From: an uncultured Oscillospiraceae bacterium
Lineage (GTDB): Bacteria > Bacillota > Clostridia > Oscillospirales > Acutalibacteraceae
Length of the DNA: 29,436 nt
NCBI GenBank assembly: GCA_910588415.1
Contig: CAJUPK010000008.1
Coordinates: 1-29,436 of the forward strand
Reading direction: 5' to 3'
Made by a program: the position numbers and the translations under genes. The notes beneath the pieces were generated by a model that saw only the letters and a list, made by a program, of their open reading frames with translations, was not told where the DNA came from and did not search any database. This document shows, in pieces, positions 14,765-23,239 of the stretch; the stretch's first letter is position 1; every line of letters begins with the position of its first letter.

Positions 14765-15628
14765 TTATTGATATTCAACAATCTCAATCTTCTCTATAAC
14801 CATATCCTCCACGGGCTTGTTTGTCTGAGAATCGGTCTCAACTTGGGAAAGAGCATATACGCTGTCCATCCCCTCGAACACCTGGCCAAAGACCGTGTGG
14901 CCTGTCTGATTTGTTGAGTAGGCTCCATCCAGAAAATAGTTTCCGCCGTGGGTATCGTACAGTTCCTTGTATTTGCCCTGTTTCTTCACCTTGTCCATAT
15001 CCAGCCACTTTTCCGCATATACCTTCGTAAATGTGTCGGGATCCTGCTTATATATCTCAAACCCCTGCTGGTACTGGTCCCATATAGAAGCGTCCGTAGG
15101 CGTATTGGTACAGTTAATAAAAAATTGGCTGCCATTGGTATTTTCTCCCCGGTTAGCCATAGAGAGCGCTCCGTCCAGGTTCAGCAGGTTGTCCGCAAAC
15201 TCATCCTCAAAATCCTCTTGCCAAACACTCTCCCCGTCCGCTCCCGTGCCGTCAGGACTGCCGCCCTGAATCATAAAGTTTTCCATGACTCGGTGGAATG
15301 TCAAACCATCATAATAACCCTGCAAAGCGTGCAGCTTAAAATTATATACAGCCTTTGGAGCCTCTTCTGGGAAAAAGCGGATCTTGATAACCTCGCCGGT
15401 CTTCATAGTTATCACCGCAATCTCCTCTCCCTTTTCCGGCATGTCCAACTGCCAGCCAAGCTCCTTACTGCTGCTATGCGGTTCCAATTCCTCCACAGGG
15501 ATCAAACTGCCTGTGGTGCCGATTACTTTTGCCGCGGCACTGGCCTCACCGGTTGTTCCAGCACCACAGGCCGCCAATTCCAAAGCCATCACGAAAACAA
15601 GAAGTGCGCAAACAAAGCGTTTCAACAT
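14765..15628 (-). CDS. Cyclophilin-type peptidyl-prolyl isomerase lipoprotein
   Basis: 287 residues. A signal peptide ends in the lipobox LELAAC with C21 as the lipidation site, so the protein should be on the outer face of the membrane. A linker leads to a cyclophilin domain from about residue 65: FHRVMENFMIQGGSPDGTG with the catalytic Arg and the Phe-Met-Gln cluster, SMANRGENTNGSQFFI, then HTVFGQVFEGMD. Compared with minimal cyclophilins there is an insert of about 60 charged residues between QFFI and HTVFG, a pattern seen in clostridial secreted cyclophilins. The role is presumably folding of exported proteins. ATG 15628 has AGGAGG five bases upstream. Confidence 0.93.
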   Translation of the reverse strand: MLKRFVCALLVFVMALELAACGAGTTGEASAAAKVIGTTGSLIPVEELEPHSSSKELGWQLDMPEKGEEIAVITMKTGEVIKIRFFPEEAPKAVYNFKLHALQGYYDGLTFHRVMENFMIQGGSPDGTGADGESVWQEDFEDEFADNLLNLDGALSMANRGENTNGSQFFINCTNTPTDASIWDQYQQGFEIYKQDPDTFTKVYAEKWLDMDKVKKQGKYKELYDTHGGNYFLDGAYSTNQTGHTVFGQVFEGMDSVYALSQVETDSQTNKPVEDMVIEKIEIVEYQ

Positions 15629-15660
15629 TCAGTCCTCCTACACAACTTAATTTTTCTACT

Positions 15661-15689
15661 ATTTTATAGTATTCCGTCCAAATATGCAA
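15661..15689 (-). promoter_or_regulatory. Likely promoter of the cyclophilin gene
   Basis: On the minus strand TTGCAT (15684-15689), 17 bases, TAAAAT (15661-15666), about 32 bases before the ATG at 15628. Each hexamer has one mismatch or two to consensus. Confidence 0.5.
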
Positions 15690-15816
15690 GCTTTTTTTCC
15701 CGGGCAGACGCACAGGCTGGCATATAGACTCTATTGGTTCCCGTATATCCCCATTCCCTTCTCTGCTCAGTCTGCATGAAGCCGTCCCGTACAGCATATA
15801 TATTTTTTGAAAAAGC

Positions 15817-15885
15817 CAAAGCCTGTTTTTCCGAATATTCCGGCTTCAAACAGGAACGCTTTGGGGAAGACGAATAGATCCGTCT
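15817..15885 (+). promoter_or_regulatory. Tandem hairpin leader ahead of the S1-domain gene
   Basis: Hairpin 1: CAAAGC-CTGTTT (15817-15828) pairs with AAACAG-(gaac)-GCTTTG (15848-15863), 12 base pairs with a 4-base bulge and a 19-base loop. Hairpin 2: AGACG (15868-15872) with CGTCT (15881-15885). Hairpin 2 ends 30 bases before the preferred ATG at 15915. No T-run follows either stem. They lie in the 286-base gap between divergent genes and may control translation of the S1 protein. Confidence 0.45.
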
Positions 15886-15914
15886 ACATGAACAGAAAGG
15901 GATGTGTCAGAAAA

Positions 15915-16838
15915 ATGCGATTTTATCCGGAAGGTTATTTGCTGGATTTGCCTGAAAACATAGCTGCCCTGCAGTCTCCTGCTGCTCTCAGTGAGGCCAT
16001 GCGTGAAAAAAAAATTCTGGAAGCCCGGGCATTCATGTGTACGGGCAATCACGATCTCCTCTTGGACCTGGCTGGCATAAAGGGAATTATTCCCCGGGAA
16101 GAAGGGGCTTTGGGAATACGGGAAGGCACGGTGCGGGACATTGCCATTCTCTCCCGGGTTAACCGCCCCGTGTGCTTCATGGTGCAAGACCTGCAGCGGA
16201 ATGAGCAGGGGCAGGTTACCGCTATTCTTTCACGCCGGGCTGCCCAAGAACAGTGCCTGGCTCAGTACATAGAGACTTTGTCTCCTGGCGATGTGATAGA
16301 CGCCAGAGTGACCCATTTAGAGCCCTTTGGGGTATTTGCTGACATTGGCTGCGGTGTTTCCTCCTTGTTGCCTATTGACGCTATTTCCGTCTCCCGTATA
16401 GAACACCCCAGCGAGCGCTTTCTGCCTGGTATGGACATTCGAGCTGTGGTAAAAAGCCGAGAGGGAAACCGGGTAAACCTGTCGCACAAAGAGCTTTTAG
16501 GCACTTGGGAGGAAAATGCAGCCCGGTTTCGAGCGGGGGAAACAGTGGCTGGCGTAATACGCAGCATTGAAAGCTATGGTGTATTCGTTGAATTGGCCCC
16601 CAATTTGGCAGGCCTGGCTGAATTGAAAGAGAATATTTTTCCTGGCCAGCAGGCAAGCGTTTTTATTAAAAGCGTCTTGCCTGCCCGGATGAAAATTAAG
16701 TTGATTATCATTGAGACCTTTGACAGCCAGCCACGCCGCCCCTCACCTCCAGAATATTTCTTCAGCGGCAGCACCATGGAGGAATTTGTCTACTCCCCCG
16801 CTCAAAGCGAAAAGAGGATCTCCACCAAATTCTTTTAA
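15915..16838 (+). CDS. S1-domain RNA-binding protein (ribosomal protein S1-like)
   Basis: 307 residues. Residues about 25-110 form a degenerate S1-like region with LLLDLAGIKGIIPREEGALG and VNRPVCFMVQDL. A clear S1 domain spans about 125-195 (GDVIDARVTHLEPFGVFADI ... VNLSHKELLGTW), and a second, more divergent one about 208-268 (ETVAGVIRSIESYGVFVEL). This short architecture is common for S1-like proteins of Clostridia, which lack the six-domain E. coli S1. Role: binding mRNA or rRNA during translation. The ATG at 15915 has AAAGGGA upstream at a rather long 12 bases; in-frame starts at 15807 and 15888 have no site. It ends 6 bases from the convergent larC with no terminator seen. Confidence 0.88.
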   Translation: MRFYPEGYLLDLPENIAALQSPAALSEAMREKKILEARAFMCTGNHDLLLDLAGIKGIIPREEGALGIREGTVRDIAILSRVNRPVCFMVQDLQRNEQGQVTAILSRRAAQEQCLAQYIETLSPGDVIDARVTHLEPFGVFADIGCGVSSLLPIDAISVSRIEHPSERFLPGMDIRAVVKSREGNRVNLSHKELLGTWEENAARFRAGETVAGVIRSIESYGVFVELAPNLAGLAELKENIFPGQQASVFIKSVLPARMKIKLIIIETFDSQPRRPSPPEYFFSGSTMEEFVYSPAQSEKRISTKFF

Positions 16839-16844
16839 TTTTAG

Positions 16845-18146
16845 CTATATACTTGCAGAGCCCTCCTCTTTCACCAAATCTTTTACCTTTTCCAAAGACA
16901 GTCCCTGTTCCTGGGCGATTCTCGCCAGATCGCCATATTCCGCTTTCTCCCTGGTTACACCCCACCCCTGGGAACGCTTAATACTCACCGGGCCATATTG
17001 GGTGTCTATCCGGCCCGTCTCCCGGCGCAGCGTATATCGCCCGCAGAGAGTTTCCCGCACACCGAGAGTCGTTGTATGGGCAAACAGCAGGCCGATGAGT
17101 TTCTCCCGGTCCTCTAACCGGCACAAGCAGGTCAGCAGTATGCCTGGCCTGCTTTTTTTCATGCCAATCGGGGTGGTAAACACATCCAGCGCGCCAGCCT
17201 CCAGCAAAGTCTCCGCCGCAAAGGCAACCGCCTCTGGAGTCATGTCATCCAGGTTGCAGGACAGCTCCGCAATCTGTTCTTCCGCGCCTTCCTGCGTATC
17301 GCCCAGCATAACCCTTACCCCATTCATCGACTCAAAATCTTTCGTTCCCATACCATAGCCAATCTGCTTTACCTTCATAACAGGGGCAGGGCCAAATGCC
17401 TGGGCAAAGTGTTTTAACAGCGCAGCGCCTGTGGGCGTACACAATTCCCCCTGCACCTGTCCGCCATAGGTTGGCACCTCCCGGAGAATATCCGCTGTGG
17501 CAGGCGCTGGTACAGGCAGAATACCGTGGGCACAGCGCACTTGTCCACTGCCCACATGGATGGGAGAGCAAATAACCTCATCCAGCTTCAGCTCGTGGAT
17601 CAGCATACATACAGCCGTTATATCTGCTACTGCGTCCATTGTACCCACTTCATGAAAATGAATCTCACTGACTGGCACACCATGGGCCCGGCTCTCAGCC
17701 TGAGCAATCAATCCATATACCGCCAGCACATCCGCACGTACTTCCTCGGGCAGGTCCAGGTGGGAGATGATATGCTCAATGTCCTTCATTCCCGCATGAT
17801 GATGGCTATGGCCCCCTTCATGGTCATGATGGCCATGGGTGTGCGGATGAGAATGTCCGTCATGACTGTGCAAGTGGCCCTGGGGATGCTCGTGAGTATG
17901 GTGCGTATGGGTATGCCCATGAGCAATATCATGGCTGTGCTCCTCTTGGCCATGCACAGTTACCTCCACATGCGTACCAGTTATACCGCACTTTACAGCC
18001 TCTCTGGCCGTTACCTGCACGCCGGACAAACCCAGGCTGTTCAGCCTGTGCAGGAAGTCTTCCCGGTCTGGGTGCAGCTCCAGCAGAGCCGCTGCCAGCA
18101 TGTCACCTGCCGCCCCCATGTTACACTCCACATAAAGCGTTCTCAT
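16845..18146 (-). CDS. larC: Nickel-pincer cofactor synthase LarC, uninterrupted, with His-rich insert
   Basis: 433 residues (DUF111 family). LarC inserts nickel, with CTP, into the pyridinium dithiocarboxylic acid nucleotide to complete the cofactor of lactate racemase LarA and relatives. It opens RTLYVECNMGAAGDML, has HFHEVGTMDAVADI and ends with the C-terminal domain VSIKRSQGWGVTREKAEYG. In Lactobacillus plantarum the two halves are joined by a programmed frameshift; here it is a single frame. Residues 65-117 contain 24 His in 53, a probable metal-binding insert. ATG 18146 has AGGAGG eight bases upstream. It lies 39 bases after polC. No larA, larB or larE is in the window. Confidence 0.95.
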   Translation of the reverse strand: MRTLYVECNMGAAGDMLAAALLELHPDREDFLHRLNSLGLSGVQVTAREAVKCGITGTHVEVTVHGQEEHSHDIAHGHTHTHHTHEHPQGHLHSHDGHSHPHTHGHHDHEGGHSHHHAGMKDIEHIISHLDLPEEVRADVLAVYGLIAQAESRAHGVPVSEIHFHEVGTMDAVADITAVCMLIHELKLDEVICSPIHVGSGQVRCAHGILPVPAPATADILREVPTYGGQVQGELCTPTGAALLKHFAQAFGPAPVMKVKQIGYGMGTKDFESMNGVRVMLGDTQEGAEEQIAELSCNLDDMTPEAVAFAAETLLEAGALDVFTTPIGMKKSRPGILLTCLCRLEDREKLIGLLFAHTTTLGVRETLCGRYTLRRETGRIDTQYGPVSIKRSQGWGVTREKAEYGDLARIAQEQGLSLEKVKDLVKEEGSASI

Positions 18147-18185
18147 TTTTGTAGCCTCCTGTTCATATAGTATTTACTCAGTTGT

Positions 18186-21100
18186 TTAAAACAGCGTGGT
18201 CTGGCTGCTTTCCGGCAGCCCGTTCAGGGCGCCTACCGCCCGCAGAGTATCTATCACCGCGCTGGACACCTTGGCCCGGGCCTGTAAATCATCAATGGAA
18301 ATATACTCTCCGCCCGTCTTACGGGCTTCCTGTAAACTGGCTGCCGCCGCGTCACCTACCCCCTTCAGGCTGGAGAAGGGCAGACGAATCTTCCCCGCCT
18401 CCACCAAAAAACGGGTGGCGGAAGACTTATATAGATCTACGGTCAGCAGTTCGATGCCTCGGGCCATCATCTCGTTAATAATCTGCAGGGTTTCAAACTC
18501 CGCCTCTTCTTTGGCGCTGGCCTCCCGGTTTTTAATCTTCTGGTCCAGCTCCTGCATTTTTCTGCGAACCTCGTCCCGGCCGCCTAAGGCTGTAGCGCCA
18601 TCAAAATCTGTGCTTCGCACTGTAAAATAGGCGGCATAAAACTCAATCGGCTTATGCACCTTATACCACCCCAGCCGCAGGGCGGCAATCATATATGCCG
18701 CCGCATGGGCTTTGGGAAACATGTATTTGATTTTGAAACAGGAGTCAATATACCACTGGGGTACATCGTGGTCCTTCATGGCCGCAATATGCTCTTGGGT
18801 CAGCAGTTTGCCCGCCTTGCCTTTTCGCACGATCTCCATGATCTTAAAGGCCATCTTGGGGTCTAATCCCTTATTAAGCAGATAAACCATGATCTGGTCC
18901 CGGGTTCCAATCACCTCGGATATGGTGCAGGTACCATTCTGGATCAACTCCTGGGCATTTCCCAGCCACACGTCCGTACCGTGCGATAAGCCGGAAATCT
19001 GCAAAAAGTCTGAAAACCTTGTGGGCTTACATTCCTCCAGCATACCCCGCACAAAATTGGTCCCCAATTCTGGCAGTGAAAGCGTACCGGTCTTCACGCC
19101 GCCAATGTCCTCGGGAGTGATGCCCAGCGCCGCCGGAGAGCTGAAGAGGCTCATAACCTCTGGATCGCTCATGGAGACTTTCATCACCGGGATGCCCGTG
19201 TATTCCTCCAGGTAATGGTAAATGGTGGGCACATCGTGCCCCAGCTCGTCCAGCTTGCACACATTGTCGTGGATGGAGTGGAAGTCAAAATGGGTTGTGA
19301 TGTTAGGCGATTTTTGGTCGTTAGCAGGATGCTGTACGGGGCAGAAGTCATAGACCTCCATACCTCTGGGCACCACGATCATGCCGCCGGGATGCTGGCC
19401 CGTGGTGCGCTTAACACCTGTACAGCCTAGAGCCAGCCGTTTCTCCTCCGCCTTATGAAGCGTGCGCCCCCGGTCCTCCGCATAGCTTTTCACATAGCCA
19501 TAGGCTGTTTTTTCTGCCACAGTAGAAATGGTACCTGCCTTGAACACATTGTCCCGGCCAAACAGGACCTCTGTGTAACGGTGGGCTCCGCTCTGATATT
19601 CACCAGAAAAATTCAGGTCGATATCCGGCACTTTATCCCCGTCAAATCCCAAGAATGTCTCAAAGGGGATCGTATGGCCGTCCCGGTCCATGGGTTCCCC
19701 ACACACGGGACAGTCCTTGGGGGGCAGGTCAAAGCCTGAGTCATAGCTGCCATCGGTAATAAACTCACTGTGACGGCATTGGGGGCAGACATAGTGCGGT
19801 TCCAGGGGGTTCACCTCTGAAATGCCCGACATGCTGGCCACAAAGGAGGATCCCACTGACCCGCGGGAGCCTACCAGATAGCCGTGGTCCTCGCTGTCTG
19901 CCACCAGCTTTTGGGCTGTCATATACAGCACGGAAAAGCCGTGTTTGATGATAGAGCCTAGTTCTTTATTCAGACGTTTCTCCACAATTTCCGGCAGAGG
20001 ATCCCCATAGCGTTCTTTGGCCCGCCTCCAGGTAATCTCCACCAGCTGTTCCTGAGCTCCCTCTATAAAGGGCGGGAAATTGCCCATTGGCACAGGCCGT
20101 ACATGGTCCACCATATCGGTCAGCTTGTTGGGATTGGTCACTACCACTTCATAGGCCTTCTCCTTGCCTAGATACGCGAACTCACGGAGCATCTCAGCCG
20201 TTGTTCTCATATAAAGCGGCGCCTGCTGGTCCCCATCTGCAAAATTTTTCATAATGACCCGCCGGTAATCCGCGTCTTTTGGGTCTTTAAAGTGAACATC
20301 ACAGGTTGCCACTACAGGCTTATGCAGCTTTTCCCCAATCTTTACAATGGTACGGTTATACTCCCGCAGGCCCTCTTCATCGGTATCGCCATTGCGCACC
20401 ATAAACATATTATTGCCAATGGGCTGTATTTCCAGATAGTCGTAATATTCCGCGATCTTACAAAGGTTATCAAAACTTTCTCCCCGAATCATCGCCTGAA
20501 ACAGCTCTCCTGCCTCACAAGCGCTGCCAATCAGAAGTCCCTCCCGGTGCTTATCCAGCAGGCTGCGGGGCGTGCGGGGGTGGCGGTAATAGTATTCCAG
20601 ATGGCCTGCTGAAATCAGCTTGTAAAGATTCTTTAGGCCTGTGTGATTCTTTACTAAAATGATCTGATGGTAGGAGCGCTGCTTTTTGGGGTCTCCCCCA
20701 GCCAGTGCGGCGTTGATGCCCTCTACTGTGTTAATCCCCTGCTCGTCCTGCAGACGCTGCAAAAGCCGCAGGTAGATTTCTCCCAGCACGGCTGCGTCAT
20801 CATCGGCCCGGTGATGCTGGAAATCCCCTAGCCGTAGATAGTTGGCCACTGTATCCAGTTTGCAGTCTTTGATGTCCTTCAGCAGAGAACGGCACATGGG
20901 CACCGTATCAATGTATGGGTAAGAAAATGCAATCCCTGTGCGTTCTCCCGCTGCTCTGAGAAAGCTTGTATCAAAACCAGCATTGTGGGCTACCAGCACG
21001 GGGTCTTCTCCACAGAAGGCATAGAAGTCTCTTAAAGCCTGTGCTTCCAAAGGAGCATCCGCTACCATCTGGTCTGTGATCCCCGTCAATTTTGTAATAT

Positions 21101-22520
21101 TAGCAGGGATAGGCTTCTCCGGGTTTACAAAAGTGTCAAAATGATCTGTCACCTGGCCATTGCGCACCCGCACCGCGCCGATTTCCGTGATGCGGTCTTT
21201 TCTGGGAGAAAGCCCCGTGGTCTCCAGGTCAAAGCAGATAAATTCCCCATCCAGAGGACGGGTACATGCGCCGGAAACCGCAGCCACCAGGTCGTTGACA
21301 AAGTACGCTTCCATGCCGTAGATCACTTTGAAGTCCGGGTCCTCTTTGCGGATGGCCTCTTCCGCCAGCATAGCCTCTGGGAAAGCCTGAGCCACGCCGT
21401 GGTCCGTAATAGCCACTGCCCGCTGTCCCCACTTATGGGCCTGCATAACTAGGTCTCCGGCAGGGGTCATGCCGTCCAGGTCAGACATACTGGAGTGCAA
21501 GTGCAGCTCGACCCGTTTTTCCAAAGCGTTGTCCACCACTTCCACCTGACTGACGGTAGCCACAGCTCTGGGCCGCAGCACATTTTCCCGGTCATATTTA
21601 TCATATTCTAAGGCGCCCCGCACCAGAAGCGACTGTCCTTTTTTTAAGCTGTCCAGCTCCTTACATTGGCTGGCATCCTGAATAATCTTTAAAGTGGTGG
21701 AACCTGTGTAGTCTGTGATGTCAATCGAGTATATCTTTTTAGATTTATCCCGAGTCTCCTTGCTCTCCAGGTCAAAAATCTCGCCCCAAACCACGGTACT
21801 GCCCAATTCCAGGCTCAGTTCCCGCAGAGGGACTGGCCTGTTCTTTGGCACCTGTCCCAGCAGAGGACGGGCTGTATCCTGGACAATCTGTGGAAGCAGG
21901 TTGTCTCCTTCCCGTATCTCTATTTTGCGCTTGGCAGCCTGGTCTGCCATAGCCTCCTCGTATTCCTCCAGCTCACGGATCACTGCCTCCCGCTGGCGCT
22001 GGACCGCTTCCTTTTGTACTTGCTCTACCAGCGAGCCCTCTCCTTCTTTTACAGCCAGCTTGCCCTCAAACCGTACCTGACAGTCCACCCCAAACCATCG
22101 GGCAATCAGCTCCTGCATCTTTTCGCCTGTGTGCCTGGCGGAGAGCAGCTCGTGACCACCATGGGCCAGGGCTACGGAGAAGCAGCCCTCTGCCAGCCGG
22201 GCCTGCGCTTGATGCAGAGTGCCGTTCAAGCTGGCGTCCTGCTCCTTCAAGGCTTCTGCCAAAGACGGCAGGCTTTCTGGTGAAAAGCAAGCGGCGGGGA
22301 AGCTCGGCTCGATCTTAACCCGTCGCAGACCTGTGCCTTCCAGCATTTCTCCCATACGGCGCAGCTGGACATACTCCACCGGGTCAAAAAAGCGCACTGC
22401 CATTGTTACCGCCTGTTCCGCCCGGTTTAGGGTAAAGCTCTGCAATTCGCCCTGCAAAAGAGCCTCCGGCAGGCTTTTGCCTTCCAGCTCTCTCTGAAAA
22501 AAATCTCCCACTCTATGCAA
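18186..22520 (-). CDS. polC: DNA polymerase III PolC (Gram-positive replicase)
   Basis: 1444 residues, normal for PolC. N-terminal domain; OB fold (about 230-325); PHP domain (VELHLHSSMSDLDGMTP at 337-353, then AITDHG); an inserted 3'-5' exonuclease (about 426-590) with FDLETTG (D431, E433), HNAGFD (512-517) and HHRADDD; a zinc-binding site C912/C915/C937/C940; the polymerase catalytic PDIDLNFS (965-972); helix-hairpin-helix near the end (PFSSLKGVGDAAAASLQ); and a C-terminal SQTTLF, a clamp-binding motif of the QxxLF type. The start is TTG 22520 with AAAGGAGG seven bases upstream; no ATG fits. It follows the histidine phosphatase gene by 20 bases. Confidence 0.98.
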   Translation of the reverse strand: MHRVGDFFQRELEGKSLPEALLQGELQSFTLNRAEQAVTMAVRFFDPVEYVQLRRMGEMLEGTGLRRVKIEPSFPAACFSPESLPSLAEALKEQDASLNGTLHQAQARLAEGCFSVALAHGGHELLSARHTGEKMQELIARWFGVDCQVRFEGKLAVKEGEGSLVEQVQKEAVQRQREAVIRELEEYEEAMADQAAKRKIEIREGDNLLPQIVQDTARPLLGQVPKNRPVPLRELSLELGSTVVWGEIFDLESKETRDKSKKIYSIDITDYTGSTTLKIIQDASQCKELDSLKKGQSLLVRGALEYDKYDRENVLRPRAVATVSQVEVVDNALEKRVELHLHSSMSDLDGMTPAGDLVMQAHKWGQRAVAITDHGVAQAFPEAMLAEEAIRKEDPDFKVIYGMEAYFVNDLVAAVSGACTRPLDGEFICFDLETTGLSPRKDRITEIGAVRVRNGQVTDHFDTFVNPEKPIPANITKLTGITDQMVADAPLEAQALRDFYAFCGEDPVLVAHNAGFDTSFLRAAGERTGIAFSYPYIDTVPMCRSLLKDIKDCKLDTVANYLRLGDFQHHRADDDAAVLGEIYLRLLQRLQDEQGINTVEGINAALAGGDPKKQRSYHQIILVKNHTGLKNLYKLISAGHLEYYYRHPRTPRSLLDKHREGLLIGSACEAGELFQAMIRGESFDNLCKIAEYYDYLEIQPIGNNMFMVRNGDTDEEGLREYNRTIVKIGEKLHKPVVATCDVHFKDPKDADYRRVIMKNFADGDQQAPLYMRTTAEMLREFAYLGKEKAYEVVVTNPNKLTDMVDHVRPVPMGNFPPFIEGAQEQLVEITWRRAKERYGDPLPEIVEKRLNKELGSIIKHGFSVLYMTAQKLVADSEDHGYLVGSRGSVGSSFVASMSGISEVNPLEPHYVCPQCRHSEFITDGSYDSGFDLPPKDCPVCGEPMDRDGHTIPFETFLGFDGDKVPDIDLNFSGEYQSGAHRYTEVLFGRDNVFKAGTISTVAEKTAYGYVKSYAEDRGRTLHKAEEKRLALGCTGVKRTTGQHPGGMIVVPRGMEVYDFCPVQHPANDQKSPNITTHFDFHSIHDNVCKLDELGHDVPTIYHYLEEYTGIPVMKVSMSDPEVMSLFSSPAALGITPEDIGGVKTGTLSLPELGTNFVRGMLEECKPTRFSDFLQISGLSHGTDVWLGNAQELIQNGTCTISEVIGTRDQIMVYLLNKGLDPKMAFKIMEIVRKGKAGKLLTQEHIAAMKDHDVPQWYIDSCFKIKYMFPKAHAAAYMIAALRLGWYKVHKPIEFYAAYFTVRSTDFDGATALGGRDEVRRKMQELDQKIKNREASAKEEAEFETLQIINEMMARGIELLTVDLYKSSATRFLVEAGKIRLPFSSLKGVGDAAAASLQEARKTGGEYISIDDLQARAKVSSAVIDTLRAVGALNGLPESSQTTLF

Positions 22521-22540
22521 AGCCCGGCCTCCTTTCGTCT

Positions 22541-23152
22541 TTATTCCCTGCTGTAAGACAAATCTCCAACACGCAGGATCCGCCTACACCAGCCGTCATA
22601 GATATCAAAGAAACTAACGCTGCTGGCCTTTCCCCGGATAGAGCACTGGTCCATGGTCTCTGGGGGCAAGCCCAGCCACAGACAGTTCCACACCATCAGC
22701 GCCCCGCCATGGGAGACCAGAATTACCGTATCTTCCGGCTGTTCCAGCACTTCCCGACAGATAGGCTCCAAGCGCTGGTACATCTCCCGGCGGGTCTCAC
22801 TGCCGGGAAGGGGCCGGTCGTCTATGTACCTGTCCCGGCCCTTGTGCTCCGCAAACCATTGGCTGGACTTCCCCATTGTCTCGGGGCCGTGGTTTCTCTC
22901 CCGCAGCTCCTTGCGGTACTCCACCACCAGACCCAGCCGCTTTGCCAGAGGTGCGGCAGTTTGAGCCGCCCGCTTCAGGTCGGAAGAAAAAATTTTCACA
23001 GACTGTCCGGCCAGTTCCGCGCCCAAGCGTTCGCCGATGCGCTGGGCCTGCCCGTGCCCCAGGGGCGTGAGCTCCCAATCGTTCCAGCCGCCCATCATGC
23101 CATTCACATGATGCTCTGACTGGGCGTGCTGTATGGTTATAATCTGCTTCAT
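22541..23152 (-). CDS. Histidine phosphatase (phosphoglycerate mutase-like) with QH in place of RH
   Basis: 203 residues. The nucleophile motif, normally RHG or RHA, reads TIQHAQSEHH with H9 kept but the preceding Arg replaced by Gln8. Then GGWNDWELTPLGHGQAQ, FSSDLKRAAQTA, the acid ELRERNHG and the second His in ILVSHGGALMVWN are all present. The fold therefore is clearly the branch-1 histidine phosphatase family, but one phosphate-binding Arg is missing, so activity or substrate may differ. ATG 23152 has AGAGGATG upstream. It lies between the CDF gene (87-base gap) and polC (20 bases). Confidence 0.9.
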   Translation of the reverse strand: MKQIITIQHAQSEHHVNGMMGGWNDWELTPLGHGQAQRIGERLGAELAGQSVKIFSSDLKRAAQTAAPLAKRLGLVVEYRKELRERNHGPETMGKSSQWFAEHKGRDRYIDDRPLPGSETRREMYQRLEPICREVLEQPEDTVILVSHGGALMVWNCLWLGLPPETMDQCSIRGKASSVSFFDIYDGWCRRILRVGDLSYSRE

Positions 23153-23239
23153 GTTGTCATCCTCTATGCTTCTTCCTATTGCCGGGAGCTTCCCCCAAAC
23201 CTTTGGGCCGAATGTCTGCCAACGCCTTTCCGTACAGCG

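Noticed and set aside
14948..15727. 259-codon plus-strand frame opposite the cyclophilin gene
   Set aside because: No motif; the lipoprotein with lipobox and cyclophilin signatures on minus is decisive.
15664..15849. 61-codon minus-strand frame between the cyclophilin and S1 genes
   Set aside because: TTG start without ribosome binding site, overlaps the cyclophilin promoter, no recognisable feature; could be reconsidered if conserved.
17820..17950. Short-period repeat resembling a tandem array
   Set aside because: It encodes the His-rich LarC segment with irregular CAT/CAC spacing; neither a CRISPR nor an intergenic repeat.
17526..18170. Met-rich plus-strand frame of 214 codons opposite larC
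   Set aside because: The Met richness is the antisense reading of CAT/CAC His codons in the LarC insert; not a membrane protein gene.
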